From Priestia megaterium (GTDB lineage Bacteria; Bacillota; Bacilli; Bacillales; Bacillaceae_H): a stretch of DNA of 64,000 nucleotides. Shown piece by piece: positions 8,103 through 17,177 of this stretch (position 1 is the stretch's first letter; each line of letters begins with the position of its first letter). The notes below the pieces were generated by a model. It saw only the letters and a program-made list of their open reading frames with translations. It was not told where the DNA came from and searched no databases. The stretch lies in assembly GCF_009497655.1 (NCBI RefSeq), contig NZ_CP023317.1:3687501-3751500 (forward strand), given 5' to 3'. The position numbers and the translations under genes are program-made.

Positions 8103-9344
8103 TTATTCATAAATACTAATCTCTTGATTTGCCTGCTTTTGTGCTTTTTTCAAAGCTGTTTCTAAATCACTTTGTCCCAAAAAGGCGCTTAAAAACTGGT
8201 TATTAAAGTTATTCATGATAATAGGCAAATACGGACCATCTTGCCAGACAGTTGCATAAGCAGCTCCTTTTACTAATGGACCTCGTTTTTCGTCTTCAGC
8301 AAAACCAAGCTTATCCGCTACGGATTTTCTTGTTGGCAATGCATAACCCTTGCTTGTCCAAGTTTCCATTCCTTCTTTCCCGGTTAAGTACTGAATGAGC
8401 TCCCAAGATGCTTTTTTCTTTTTTGAGTCAGCATTCATTACATACGCGACCGTAAATGCCATCGTATTTTTGTGACCGTTTATTGTCGGAACTTCCGCTG
8501 TACCGTAATCAAGTTTTGGGAAGGACTCCTGTAAAAATGGAATCATCCAATTCCCTTCAATCACCATAGCTACTTTTTGTTGTGCAAACATGTCCGTACC
8601 TGAGTTTGCGCCTACATCAGAGGGCTGTACAGACGTTTTATCTTTTAAATGCTGATCGATGAGCGGCTGAAGAGAATCCACGACTTCTTTCGTAGCAAAG
8701 TTTGCCTTATTGTTCTTTACAACGTCTCCTCCGTTTGCCTGCGCCATGTAGAAGATACGCGCTAATTCCGGCGTGACACCAAACGCTTGAATCCCTTTCT
8801 TTTTAAATACTTTTGAAACTTCTTTAAACTCATCCCATGTTTTTGGTACTTCTACTCCTGCTTCTTTAAATAGCTTTTTGTTGTAAAATAAGCCTAATGT
8901 GGAGTAATCTTTCGGAAAACCATAAGTCTCTCCATTTTTTTGAAACGCTTTCAATAATGGTTTCTCAAAATCCTGAACATCAAAATCAGATTTTACATAA
9001 GAATTTAAAGGTTCTAAAACCCCTGTATTAATAAGACCCGGCGCTTCAAGTGCATCAAGATAAAAAACATCTGGACCATTTCCACCTATTAAACGCGTTT
9101 TTAAAATATCCATGTATTGATCAGTGATTACTTCATGCTTCACATGAATTGATGGATGGAGTTTTTCAAAGTCTTGAATAGTTTGATTAAGCAGCTTCGT
9201 CTCTGTTGGGTTGCCTCCCCAGCCGGCTAATACAATTTCGACTTGACCATTTTCCCCGGAAACTTCTTGTACATTTGAACATCCAGTTAAAGCTGCTCCA
9301 GCCACTGCCAGAACCAAACTTAAAGCGAGTATCCACTTCTTCAT
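8103..9344 (-). CDS. Extracellular sugar-binding lipoprotein of CUT1 ABC transporter
   Basis: Binding protein of 413 residues. The signal peptide ends in a lipobox LTGC (Cys22), so it is a lipoprotein anchored outside the membrane. The SBP-1 (MalE-like) fold is supported by PDVFYLDALEAPGLINTG and the C-terminal VAYVMNADSKKKKASWELIQYLTG. It lies 14 bases or more before the permease genes and 72 bases after the glycosidase. A hairpin at 9373-9403 lies in its leader. It delivers the sugar to the two permeases. Confidence 0.92.
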   Translation of the reverse strand: MKKWILALSLVLAVAGAALTGCSNVQEVSGENGQVEIVLAGWGGNPTETKLLNQTIQDFEKLHPSIHVKHEVITDQYMDILKTRLIGGNGPDVFYLDALEAPGLINTGVLEPLNSYVKSDFDVQDFEKPLLKAFQKNGETYGFPKDYSTLGLFYNKKLFKEAGVEVPKTWDEFKEVSKVFKKKGIQAFGVTPELARIFYMAQANGGDVVKNNKANFATKEVVDSLQPLIDQHLKDKTSVQPSDVGANSGTDMFAQQKVAMVIEGNWMIPFLQESFPKLDYGTAEVPTINGHKNTMAFTVAYVMNADSKKKKASWELIQYLTGKEGMETWTSKGYALPTRKSVADKLGFAEDEKRGPLVKGAAYATVWQDGPYLPIIMNNFNNQFLSAFLGQSDLETALKKAQKQANQEISIYE

Positions 9345-9372
9345 TAGCTGTCTCCTTTCATTTCATTGACCT

Positions 9373-9403
9373 GCGGCTTATTAATTGACGCTTAATAAAC
9401 CGC
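9373..9403 (-). promoter_or_regulatory. Intergenic hairpin upstream of the binding-protein gene
   Basis: A 12-bp inverted repeat with one mismatch (9373-9384 with 9392-9403) and a 7-base loop lies between the glycosidase stop and the binding-protein start. There is no U-run, so it is unlikely to be a terminator. A likely role is mRNA processing or stabilisation that favours the downstream transporter cistrons. Confidence 0.5.
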
Positions 9404-9416
9404 GGTCGAAGTAACA

Positions 9417-11537
9417 TTAACCTACATAATTTCTTACCTTACATTGAGATAGAAGCTCGTATTTTGTCGTATTTTCTTTCACGTAAATAATAGTTTCGCT
9501 TTCTTCTTTTTTAACCGTTAATGAAAGTTTCCCACTGCCAATCACAAGGTTTTCTACAGAGATTTCATTCATATCGTCTATGAGCAAAGGATTTATCTGT
9601 ATAGTACCTGCTGTACTATCAGGAAACAGTCTCAGCATCGCCTGTACGAAAGCTAAAGGCGTGCCGGCTGCCCAAGCTTGAGGTGAGCAGGCAACGGGAT
9701 ATTTGACAGGCTTGCCAAGGTTACTTGAATAGCCGCAGAATAGCTCTGGAAGACGGTCGTATTCAAAATGCTCAGCTGCATCAACCAGCCCTTTTATCAC
9801 TTTATTGACTTCTGTTTGCTTGTTCGCTTTACTCAAACCGAGAACAATTAAACTATTATCGTGCGGCCAAATGCTCCCGTCATGATAACTCATTGGATTA
9901 TAACCCGCTTCTCCTTCTGCCATTGTACGAATTCCATATCCCGAAAACATAGATTCTGATACTAGCCTTTCCGCTACTTTGTTCAGCTTCTCCTCATCCA
10001 TCATCTCGGCTAAAAGTACATGACCTGGATTTGACGTAATCGTTCCTACTTGATGTTTATGTTCATCAAGTGCAATGGCATAGAATGACACGTCTTCCAT
10101 CCAAAAGGCTTCATTGAACTTTTTACGCAGCAGCTCAGCTTCTTCACGTAAACTATTTGCTTCATTTGTTTTGTTTAACTGATCATATAAAGAAGCAATA
10201 CCCATTTTCGCTTGATATACGTAGCCTTGTACTTCCACTAAAGCAATAGGAGTTTTTGCATATTCACCGCTGCGATGGACAACAGAATCCCCTGAGTCTT
10301 TCCATCCTTGGTTAGCAATTCCTTTACTTGATTCTTGATGGTATTCAAGAAATAAATCACCGTCTCGATCTCCATATTCATTGATCCATGTCAAAGCTCC
10401 ATCGACAGTCATTTGCATTTCTTTTACAAACTCGAAGTCTCCCGTCCACTTCACATATTCCGTTAACAAAATTAAAAATAATGGTGTCGCGTCAACTGTT
10501 CCGTAATATGGAGTAAAAGGTATTTGATTTGTGTTGGCTAGTTCTCCGTAACGTATTTCATGCATAATTTTACCCGGCTGTTCATCACGCCATGGATCAT
10601 TTGCCGTTCCTTGATATGCTGCCATAGTACGTAGCGTTCCTTTTGCTACTTCCGGATTAAAAGCCAGCATTTGAAGCGCTGCAATTAGACTATCCCTTCC
10701 AAATGGCACACCAAACCAAGGCAATCCAGCTACAGGAAAAGCACCGAATCCTACATCCGTTAGCAGTACGCGCAGGTCGTTAAGTCCTCTTGTAATAAGG
10801 CGCTGCATTGTCGGATGGTCGGTTGTCACTTTTGTAGAAGATTTTTCCCACTTTTTATATGACTGCGTTAGTAAACTAAATGCTTCACCAGCTGATAAAA
10901 TATTTTCATTGATGTCTTCGCCTATTTGCGGCTGAACCATTAATGTAATTTCTTCTTCTTCCTGATGGTTCAGTTCGAAAGAAAACATAACCTCTCCTTG
11001 TTCATACACGTGTGAGGCTTTTTTATCCCAAGAAATCCGTGTCGAACGCTTGATATCATCTGATCCTTCGTATGTATATATTAAACTGCTTTCCCCTTTT
11101 ATTTGCCCTGTTCGTTTTCCGACATTTCCAGTTTGAAAACCTCTTACGATAAACATATCGTTAAAATCGACATCTGCTTGGATACTTAATGTAAAAGCAA
11201 TTTTTTTAGGAAAATAACTTTTCAATTTTATTTTTTCATAGAAAATACCCTCATATATAAAGCGCTTTCTTTCTATTTCTACAGACTCTCGCCACAGCGA
11301 TAGTTCTCCTTCTTTTTCCATATGCGGATTAGTAAGAAGAATTGTGGCTAACAGGTTTTCGTCGGCACTTGAGGACAATAACACAGGATCTGTACCGTTA
11401 ATTTTCAAATGAAATTTGCTCAAAAAACGCGTATCTTTCATATATAGCCCTAAACCATACTGATGGTTTTCAGTGATATTTCCTGCTTGATCTGTTAGTA
11501 AAAATAAGTCATTTTCTTTAATCACACGGTAATCCAT
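9417..11537 (-). CDS. Glycogen-debranching-type glycosidase (amylo-alpha-1,6-glucosidase family)
   Basis: Cytoplasmic protein of 706 residues with no signal peptide. The N-terminal part (about 1-200) looks like the bacterial debranching-enzyme N-terminal beta domain. The remainder is an (alpha/alpha)6 catalytic domain with conserved stretches WFGVPFGRDSLIAALQML, GWKDSGDSVVHRSG and YHDGSIWPHDNSLIVLGL; acidic residues in these are the likely catalytic set. The start is the ATG at 11537, six bases after AGGGGG, rather than the GTG at 11558. It probably trims alpha-linked oligosaccharides brought in by the linked ABC system. Exact bond specificity is not readable. Confidence 0.82.
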   Translation of the reverse strand: MDYRVIKENDLFLLTDQAGNITENHQYGLGLYMKDTRFLSKFHLKINGTDPVLLSSSADENLLATILLTNPHMEKEGELSLWRESVEIERKRFIYEGIFYEKIKLKSYFPKKIAFTLSIQADVDFNDMFIVRGFQTGNVGKRTGQIKGESSLIYTYEGSDDIKRSTRISWDKKASHVYEQGEVMFSFELNHQEEEEITLMVQPQIGEDINENILSAGEAFSLLTQSYKKWEKSSTKVTTDHPTMQRLITRGLNDLRVLLTDVGFGAFPVAGLPWFGVPFGRDSLIAALQMLAFNPEVAKGTLRTMAAYQGTANDPWRDEQPGKIMHEIRYGELANTNQIPFTPYYGTVDATPLFLILLTEYVKWTGDFEFVKEMQMTVDGALTWINEYGDRDGDLFLEYHQESSKGIANQGWKDSGDSVVHRSGEYAKTPIALVEVQGYVYQAKMGIASLYDQLNKTNEANSLREEAELLRKKFNEAFWMEDVSFYAIALDEHKHQVGTITSNPGHVLLAEMMDEEKLNKVAERLVSESMFSGYGIRTMAEGEAGYNPMSYHDGSIWPHDNSLIVLGLSKANKQTEVNKVIKGLVDAAEHFEYDRLPELFCGYSSNLGKPVKYPVACSPQAWAAGTPLAFVQAMLRLFPDSTAGTIQINPLLIDDMNEISVENLVIGSGKLSLTVKKEESETIIYVKENTTKYELLSQCKVRNYVG

Positions 11538-11557
11538 TTCCATCCCCCTAAATTTCA

Positions 11558-11571
11558 CCGAAACGTTTTGG
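11558..11571. promoter_or_regulatory. LacI-family operator (glycosidase proximal)
   Basis: CCGAAACGTTTTGG is an imperfect palindrome centred on CG, one mismatch from the operator at 11587-11604. It sits about 20 bases before the glycosidase start. Confidence 0.7.
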
Positions 11572-11586
11572 AAAAACGAAACACAA

Positions 11587-11604
11587 AACCGAAACGTTTC
11601 GGTT
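11587..11604. promoter_or_regulatory. LacI-family operator (perfect palindrome)
   Basis: AACCGAAACGTTTCGGTT is an 18-bp perfect palindrome between the regulator stop and the glycosidase start. Its ACGT core with GAA/TTC arms is typical of LacI-family sites. Paired sites 29 bp apart here suggest cooperative repression of the operon. Confidence 0.8.
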
Positions 11605-11624
11605 TTTACATTATATAAAAACCA

Positions 11625-12641
11625 CTAGCCGTGGTTTTTAGCTGTTGATTCTCGAATAATCAGCTGTGTATCAAGATAACGCTTCATATTTGTTTCTTTT
11701 CCTTCTAGCATCTCAATTAGTAAATCTGCAGCTTCATAGCCAATCTGATATACTTCCTGCCCTACAGTCGTCAAATTTGGAGACGAGTAAGAAGCAAGAA
11801 CAATATTATCATATCCGACAATCGAAACGTCTTTTGGTACATCAAGGCCAAGTTCTTTGCATGCTTTTAATGCTCCCAGTGCCATTAAATCACTTGCACA
11901 AAAAATAGCGGTGAGCTCTTCATACTTATTTAAAAGCTCACTGGCAGCTTTCTCTGCTTTCTTTTCTTCAAACTTTCCGCTTACAACCCATTCAGACCGA
12001 AACGACAAACCGCATTCTTTGAGGGCTTGTCTGTATCCGTTGAGACGTTCTTGGCTGACAAATGCGTCTTCATGTCCGTTAATCATCCCAATATGCTGAT
12101 GGCCAAGACTCGCTAAATGTTCAACCGCTTTTTTAGCTCCCAAGGCATTATCGGTGGTGACATAGCCTACTGAACTAGAATGGACGGGAATATCAACTAA
12201 AACACAAGGAATATCGCTTTCTACTACTTCTTTTAAATAAGGATCTTCTTTTTTGATGCCCTGAATAATTGCCCCGTCCACTCTTCGCTCTCGACAAAGC
12301 TGAGTATATGTTTTTTCTCGCTGCATCATCGTGTTTGTATTAAATAAAATCAAGTCATACCCCAAAGTAGATGCACGCTCATTTACACCGCACAATACTT
12401 CAAAAGTGAAATTATCTTTTACGCTCTCTCTGCTGATGCCTGAAACTAGTAGTCCAATTGTCTTTGACTTTTGCATAACCAATCCTCGAGCTAACGTATT
12501 GGGGCTATAGTCCAGCTCTCTTGCTACGGCTGCAATCTTTTGCCTTGTTTTTTCATTTACATCTGAATAACCATTTAAAGCCCGAGACACCGTTGTTACA
12601 GATACGCCGGCAACTCGCGCTATATCTTTAATCGTTGTCAA
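11625..12641 (-). CDS. LacI/GalR-family transcriptional repressor
   Basis: Repressor of 338 residues. The N-terminal helix-turn-helix (TTIKDIARVAGVSVTTVSRALNGYSDVN) is a clear LacI headpiece with the hinge helix SPNTLARGLVMQ. The remainder is a periplasmic-binding-protein-like effector domain. The start is TTG at 12641, eight bases after GGAGG. It is the first gene of the sugar operon. Matching operators occur before itself (12653-12666) and before the glycosidase (11558-11604), so it probably controls itself and the transport genes, with an imported sugar or its product as inducer. Confidence 0.92.
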   Translation of the reverse strand: MTTIKDIARVAGVSVTTVSRALNGYSDVNEKTRQKIAAVARELDYSPNTLARGLVMQKSKTIGLLVSGISRESVKDNFTFEVLCGVNERASTLGYDLILFNTNTMMQREKTYTQLCRERRVDGAIIQGIKKEDPYLKEVVESDIPCVLVDIPVHSSSVGYVTTDNALGAKKAVEHLASLGHQHIGMINGHEDAFVSQERLNGYRQALKECGLSFRSEWVVSGKFEEKKAEKAASELLNKYEELTAIFCASDLMALGALKACKELGLDVPKDVSIVGYDNIVLASYSSPNLTTVGQEVYQIGYEAADLLIEMLEGKETNMKRYLDTQLIIRESTAKNHG

Positions 12642-12652
12642 TCAAAATTCCT

Positions 12653-12666
12653 CCAAAACGTTTCGG
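12653..12666. promoter_or_regulatory. LacI-family operator (autoregulatory)
   Basis: CCAAAACGTTTCGG matches the two operators downstream of the lacI-type gene and overlaps its own leader, immediately before the ribosome-binding site. Confidence 0.7.
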
Positions 12667-12761
12667 ATAACTTTAAATAGATTGTAACGCTTTCATTTCT
12701 TAAATTCAATACTTTTTTAATAATCAGTTTACTTTTATCTATTTTTAAAATTTTTGCATAT

Positions 12762-12786
12762 AAAAAAAGCAGCCCTAAAGCTGCTC
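12762..12786 (-). terminator. Terminator of the histidine kinase gene
   Basis: AGCAGC/GCTGCT stem followed by a U-run on the minus strand, just after the kinase stop codon. Confidence 0.75.
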
Positions 12787-12787
12787 T

Positions 12788-14062
12788 TTACTCACAAAGA
12801 GGAAATTGAAGTGAAAAGCACGTTTCTTTTCCTTTTACGCTAGACACACTTACTTTTCCCTTCATATAATGAATAATACTGAAAGATACCATCGTTCCAA
12901 GCCCCGTACCTTTTTCTTTTGTTGTAAAATACGGTTCGCCTAACCGGTTGACTTGTTCTTGCGTCATACCGCAGCCTGTATCCATAATATCAACGATCAC
13001 AACTCCGCCTTCTTTTCCTACTTTAATAGTTAACGTGCCTCCGTTTTGCATGGCTTCAATACTATTTTTAAATAAGTTGATTAGACACTGCTGAAGCTTT
13101 CTTCTTTCTCCCATTACGAAGAACTTCACTTCTTCATCGAATGTAAAATCAATCGCGACTCCGTTCATATTGGCAAGAGGAGTCATAATATGGGTGACGT
13201 GATGAATTTCTTCTGACATATTCATTTTTTCATTTCGTTCTGGAGCGGAATTGGCAAATAGCAAGTAATCATCAATGATTTCTTTTGCGCGGTCTAGTTC
13301 ATTAATCGCAATCGAAATGTAGCGTTTTTTAGCAGGTTCTTTTTCATCTTCTTGCAGCATTTGCATAAATCCTCTGCTTGCAGTTAGAGGATTTCGCACC
13401 TCATGAGAGATGCTGGCGGCTAAATGACTGACAATTTCTAGCTTTTCTGCTTTCATCAGGCGCTGCAGCACTAATAAATTTGCCCGTATCGCTTCCCACA
13501 GTATGGTAATCACAAACATGCCTGCCACATCTAAAACAGCGAACTGAACCCACACGCTAATAGGAATGCTTGTTACGTGTAAGACGAAAATAGATACAAG
13601 CATAGCTAATAAAGAACCAATTACACTAAGACAGGTGCTCACGATAATTCTATTTTTTAATGAGAAATGTAAAAAGTATTTTGTTATGAAAAATAAAGGA
13701 ATGGATAAAATCGGAAGAGCAATTAATGTTGATAAAAATCCTACATCGTACCCGCCAATTAGCAAGCGCAGCAGTAAAATAAAGACAAAAAGCAAGCTTC
13801 CTAGCGGCCAGCCTCCATATAACGTTCCTAAAATATAAGGAATTCTTCGTAAATCCATTCGATAGTCATCCGGGACATAAGCTCCGTTAACCGGAAACAA
13901 AAGGCAAAAGGTAATAGCTAAAATCGGAAATACCGCGATATAGTGATCTTTCCACCAATGAACTTTTTTAGCATACTTGATCAAATAAAACATCTGCACT
14001 AAAAACAGCGCCAATAAAATAAATAAAAAATTAATTAACAAATCTTTCGTAACAAAACTCAT
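12788..14062 (-). CDS. Sensor histidine kinase, 5TMR-LYT type (sporulation kinase B-like)
   Basis: Membrane kinase of 424 residues. About six N-terminal helices include the 5TMR-LYT sensor pattern (GAYVPDDYRMDLRRIPYILG, then GGWPLGSL). The phosphoacceptor is His220 in SISHEVRNPLTASRGF. The ATP-binding domain has an N box around LINLFKNSIEAMQNGG, then DTGCGM and GTGLGTMVS. No response regulator is adjacent, and length and architecture match KinB of Bacillus subtilis, which feeds the Spo0F phosphorelay. A role as an orphan sporulation-type kinase is inferred, not shown; a kapB partner is not present. Confidence 0.85.
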   Translation of the reverse strand: MSFVTKDLLINFLFILLALFLVQMFYLIKYAKKVHWWKDHYIAVFPILAITFCLLFPVNGAYVPDDYRMDLRRIPYILGTLYGGWPLGSLLFVFILLLRLLIGGYDVGFLSTLIALPILSIPLFFITKYFLHFSLKNRIIVSTCLSVIGSLLAMLVSIFVLHVTSIPISVWVQFAVLDVAGMFVITILWEAIRANLLVLQRLMKAEKLEIVSHLAASISHEVRNPLTASRGFMQMLQEDEKEPAKKRYISIAINELDRAKEIIDDYLLFANSAPERNEKMNMSEEIHHVTHIMTPLANMNGVAIDFTFDEEVKFFVMGERRKLQQCLINLFKNSIEAMQNGGTLTIKVGKEGGVVIVDIMDTGCGMTQEQVNRLGEPYFTTKEKGTGLGTMVSFSIIHYMKGKVSVSSVKGKETCFSLQFPLCE

Positions 14063-14333
14063 GCATTCACCGGTCTTTCAAATGAGATAAAAATAAACTC
14101 TTTTATTGCATTTACATTTGTAACACAAATTAGAGCGTAATCATAGATAAATAAACGTATTCTATTTACTTTTTTATAACTTCCTATGACTTTATCGTCC
14201 GTTCCCTAAAATAGTGAAGACTAAGAAAACCTTTTCAACTTCACTAAAAATATTCAGAATTTTATTTACATACGGGTTACAATGCTCTATAATCAGATCA
14301 ATGTACTTGGTTTTGAGAGTAGGAGGACAAAAT

Positions 14334-15098
14334 ATGGAACTATCAATTACCTTAATGGGATTATTCGTTGGAACCCTTGTAGGCTTAACGGGGGTTGGAG
14401 GTGCCGCTTTATTAACACCTTTACTGATTGTACTCGGCATTAACCCTTCCATTGCCGTAGGAACAGATCTTGTCTACAATTCTATCACAAAATTATTCGG
14501 AGTCGCTCAGCACTACAAACAGCGAACCATTAACTTTAAATTAGCAAAATATTTAGCTTTCGGAAGTATTCCGAGCGCTGTGCTGGCTATTGTCACACTT
14601 CATGCATTCCCATCTTTTCACGAGCATCAAGAAACGATTATTAAGCACGCTCTCGGGTACGTCATGACGCTGGTTGCCATCTCAATTATCTTTCGCGTCT
14701 TTTTTGATAAATTAATTCGACCAAATCGGTTTCAGGAAATGGACTTAAATCAGAAAAAAGGATTAACAATCGGAATTGGCGTAGTCTTTGGGTTCATTGT
14801 CGGACTAACATCGATTGGTTCTGGCTCATTATTTGCCATTGCAATGCTGTACTTATTTAAGTTAAAAACATCTGAGCTGGTTGGTACTGATATTGCACAT
14901 GCGTTTCTTCTCGTTACGGTGGCTGGTATTTTAAATGCAAGCTTTGGAAGCGTTGATTATATGTTGACTGCTAACCTATTAACTGGATCTATTCCGGGTG
15001 TGTTACTCGGAAGCCGTTTATCAACGAAAGTGCCTTCAAGACCGCTTCAAGCCATTATGGCGACCATCATTTTAATTAGCGGAATTAAACTAATTTAA
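14334..15098 (+). CDS. TauE/SafE-family membrane transporter
   Basis: Protein of 254 residues with about seven to eight membrane helices arranged as two repeats; each repeat has the family glycine signature (VGLTGVGGAALLTPLL near 15 and VGLTSIGSGSLFAIAML near 165). Members export sulfite, sulfoacetate or other organic anions. The ATG at 14334 is chosen because AGGAGG lies eight bases upstream; the frame remains open further upstream but without a ribosome-binding site. It is monocistronic with its own terminator. A paralogue lies at 35575-36324. Confidence 0.85.
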   Translation: MELSITLMGLFVGTLVGLTGVGGAALLTPLLIVLGINPSIAVGTDLVYNSITKLFGVAQHYKQRTINFKLAKYLAFGSIPSAVLAIVTLHAFPSFHEHQETIIKHALGYVMTLVAISIIFRVFFDKLIRPNRFQEMDLNQKKGLTIGIGVVFGFIVGLTSIGSGSLFAIAMLYLFKLKTSELVGTDIAHAFLLVTVAGILNASFGSVDYMLTANLLTGSIPGVLLGSRLSTKVPSRPLQAIMATIILISGIKLI

Positions 15099-15105
15099 TA
15101 AATAA

Positions 15106-15135
15106 AAAGCACATGCCTTTGCATGTGCTTTTTAT
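15106..15135 (+). terminator. Terminator of the TauE/SafE gene
   Basis: Stem AAAAGCACATGC/GCATGTGCTTTT with a short loop and a trailing T-run. Confidence 0.85.
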
Positions 15136-15331
15136 TAGTTTTTTTAAAGATCTACATTAAAAATAATAATGTTTTAAACCACTCTCTTCCCTTCTTATAC
15201 ACTTCAACTAATATTTTTATTGAATTTTAGTCAAAGAGACCAATGACACCTCAAATAACCTTACGTTAAAATGTAAAAAAACATAACATCTATTGTAACA
15301 TCAAAAAAATTGTACGACGAAGGGAGAACAC

Positions 15332-16684
15332 ATGACACAAACAGCGGCAAAAAGTAAGCAAAAACCTTTTTATAAAGGTCTTTTCTTTCAAATTATGATG
15401 GCAATTGTACTTGGCGTAGCCGTAGGATATCTATGGCCAAGCTTTGGAAATGCTGTGAAACCGATTGGAGACGGTTTTATTAAGCTCATCAAAATGCTGA
15501 TTGCTCCTCTTATCTTTGGGGTAGTCGTTGTCGGAATTGCCAAGGTTGGAAACATTAAAACAGTTGGGCGTATTGGTGGAAAAACCATTCTTTACTTCGA
15601 AATTGTCACAACATTCGCTCTACTTATCGGTCTATTAGTAGCAAACGTAATGAACCCCGGCGCCGGTATGAATGTTGATCCTTCAAGCTTAAGCACAACT
15701 GAAGTGGACGCGAAGACAAACGGCTCCGAACTTCCGAGCGAAGGTGATTTTTTTCTTAATATGATTCCAGACAGTGCAGTTGGTGCTTTTTCAAACAACT
15801 CCATGCTTCAAGTGCTTTTAATTTCGTGTTTGTTCGGAATCGCTCTTGTCCATATAGGTGGAAAAACAGCGGAGACCCTTCTACACGTATTAGAAAAAGT
15901 AAATGATGTGTTATTTAAAATTATGGGATACATCATGAAGTTAACGGCTCTTGCCACGTTTAGCGCCATGGCATTTGCGGTTAGTCAGTACGGTCTTGGA
16001 ACACTTGCTGCATTTGGAAAGCTATTTATCGCTATGACAATTGCTTGTCTAGCATTTGTTCTTGTTTTAGCTGTTATTTTACGAACCTATTTAAAATTAA
16101 GCTTGTGGAAAGTTATTCTATATATACGAGAAGAAATTATGCTGGCATTTGCTACGGGTTCTACTGAAGCCGTTATGCCGCAGCTCATGGATAAATTTGA
16201 ACAAGCAGGATGCAACAAAGCAGTCGTTGGCCTTGTTGTGCCTACGGGCTATTCGTTTAACCTAGACGGTGCTTCTATCTACCTGTCTCTTGCTCTCGTC
16301 TTTTTAGCACAAGCAACGGGCGTGGACTTGAGCCTCACTGATCAGCTTTTAATGCTTGGTGTTCTTCTTCTTACGTCTAAAGGAATGGCTGGCATTCCAG
16401 GATCAGCTTTTGTTGCTCTTTCTGCTACCGCAGCAGCAACCGGATCCATTCCGGTAGCTGCCGTTGCTCTGATGCTTGCTCCTGATCGCTTTATGGGTAA
16501 TTACCGAACCACAGTTAATATTATTGGTTATGCGGTAGCCGCTTTTATTATCGCACGATGGGAAAATTTATTAGACCTACAAAAAGCCAATGATGTGCTG
16601 GACGGAAAAATTACGTATCAGCCCAAAAATGCTGAAATTTCTCTCCCTGAGAGTATTCCAGCAGCCAATGAAAAAGCATTTTAA
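15332..16684 (+). CDS. Dicarboxylate:cation symporter (DctA-like, DAACS family)
   Basis: Symporter of 450 residues with eight helices and two re-entrant loops. The substrate-binding segments read FATGSTEAVMPQLMDKFEQ, then VVGLVVPTGYSFNLDGASIY. The latter matches DctA-type C4-dicarboxylate carriers (succinate, fumarate, malate) more closely than glutamate carriers. The start has a good ribosome-binding site (GAAGGGAGAACAC). No DctS/DctR two-component pair is adjacent. It ends at a long hairpin shared with the convergent gene. Glutamate or aspartate transport is the alternative. Confidence 0.87.
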   Translation: MTQTAAKSKQKPFYKGLFFQIMMAIVLGVAVGYLWPSFGNAVKPIGDGFIKLIKMLIAPLIFGVVVVGIAKVGNIKTVGRIGGKTILYFEIVTTFALLIGLLVANVMNPGAGMNVDPSSLSTTEVDAKTNGSELPSEGDFFLNMIPDSAVGAFSNNSMLQVLLISCLFGIALVHIGGKTAETLLHVLEKVNDVLFKIMGYIMKLTALATFSAMAFAVSQYGLGTLAAFGKLFIAMTIACLAFVLVLAVILRTYLKLSLWKVILYIREEIMLAFATGSTEAVMPQLMDKFEQAGCNKAVVGLVVPTGYSFNLDGASIYLSLALVFLAQATGVDLSLTDQLLMLGVLLLTSKGMAGIPGSAFVALSATAAATGSIPVAAVALMLAPDRFMGNYRTTVNIIGYAVAAFIIARWENLLDLQKANDVLDGKITYQPKNAEISLPESIPAANEKAF

Positions 16685-16690
16685 TAAAAA

Positions 16691-16741
16691 AAATTCCTGG
16701 CCGAGACAAGTCTATTTTGCTTGTTTTTCGGGCAGGAATTT
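16691..16741. terminator. Long bidirectional terminator hairpin
   Basis: Outer arms AAATTCCTG (16691-16699) and CAGGAATTT (16733-16741) enclose further pairing (CCGA/TCGG, ACAAG/CTTGT). The stop codon of the minus-strand gene lies inside it. Confidence 0.75.
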
Positions 16742-17107
16742 AATTGTTACATGAAAGGCCTTTTGCTGAAATTTATTTTCTTCCAGTATTTTATATACCA
16801 TTTGTTTAATCGTTTCTTGCGTTTTGGCATCAGCTGAAACGGAAGGCTCCATATACACATCCAGCTCTACTCTGTCTTTTGAATAAAGGGAAGAATTCAC
16901 ACCCCTTGATTCATAGCCCGCTTCAGTTAAACCGCTGCTGATTTTATGCCAAATATCCAGTTTGTCCATTTGTTTAATAACAGGCTTTGCTTCTTCGTAC
17001 ACTTGTGCTTGCTGAGTCTTGGAAACTTCTTCTTTTTTAATAAAAACTGCATATCCTGAACCTACTATTAAAAACGTCATGATAGCAAATGCTCGCATTC
17101 TTTTCAT
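16712..17107 (-). CDS. Hypothetical membrane-anchored/secreted protein
   Basis: Protein of 131 residues, family not recognised. A basic start (MKRMR) and a hydrophobic stretch (residues 5-22) form a signal anchor or signal peptide. The rest is a soluble alpha/beta domain of about 100 residues that ends RFLPEKQAK-like and is rich in Lys and Glu. The start has AGGTGAGAG upstream. It lies between the DctA gene (convergent) and the nitronate monooxygenase gene (same strand, upstream). No function is assigned. Confidence 0.7.
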   Translation of the reverse strand: MKRMRAFAIMTFLIVGSGYAVFIKKEEVSKTQQAQVYEEAKPVIKQMDKLDIWHKISSGLTEAGYESRGVNSSLYSKDRVELDVYMEPSVSADAKTQETIKQMVYKILEENKFQQKAFHVTIKFLPEKQAK

Positions 17108-17177
17108 TCTCTCACCTCATTTAGAGATATAGATTATAAATATGCGAACAATTGCTACAGTATGACGGCTTGTATCT

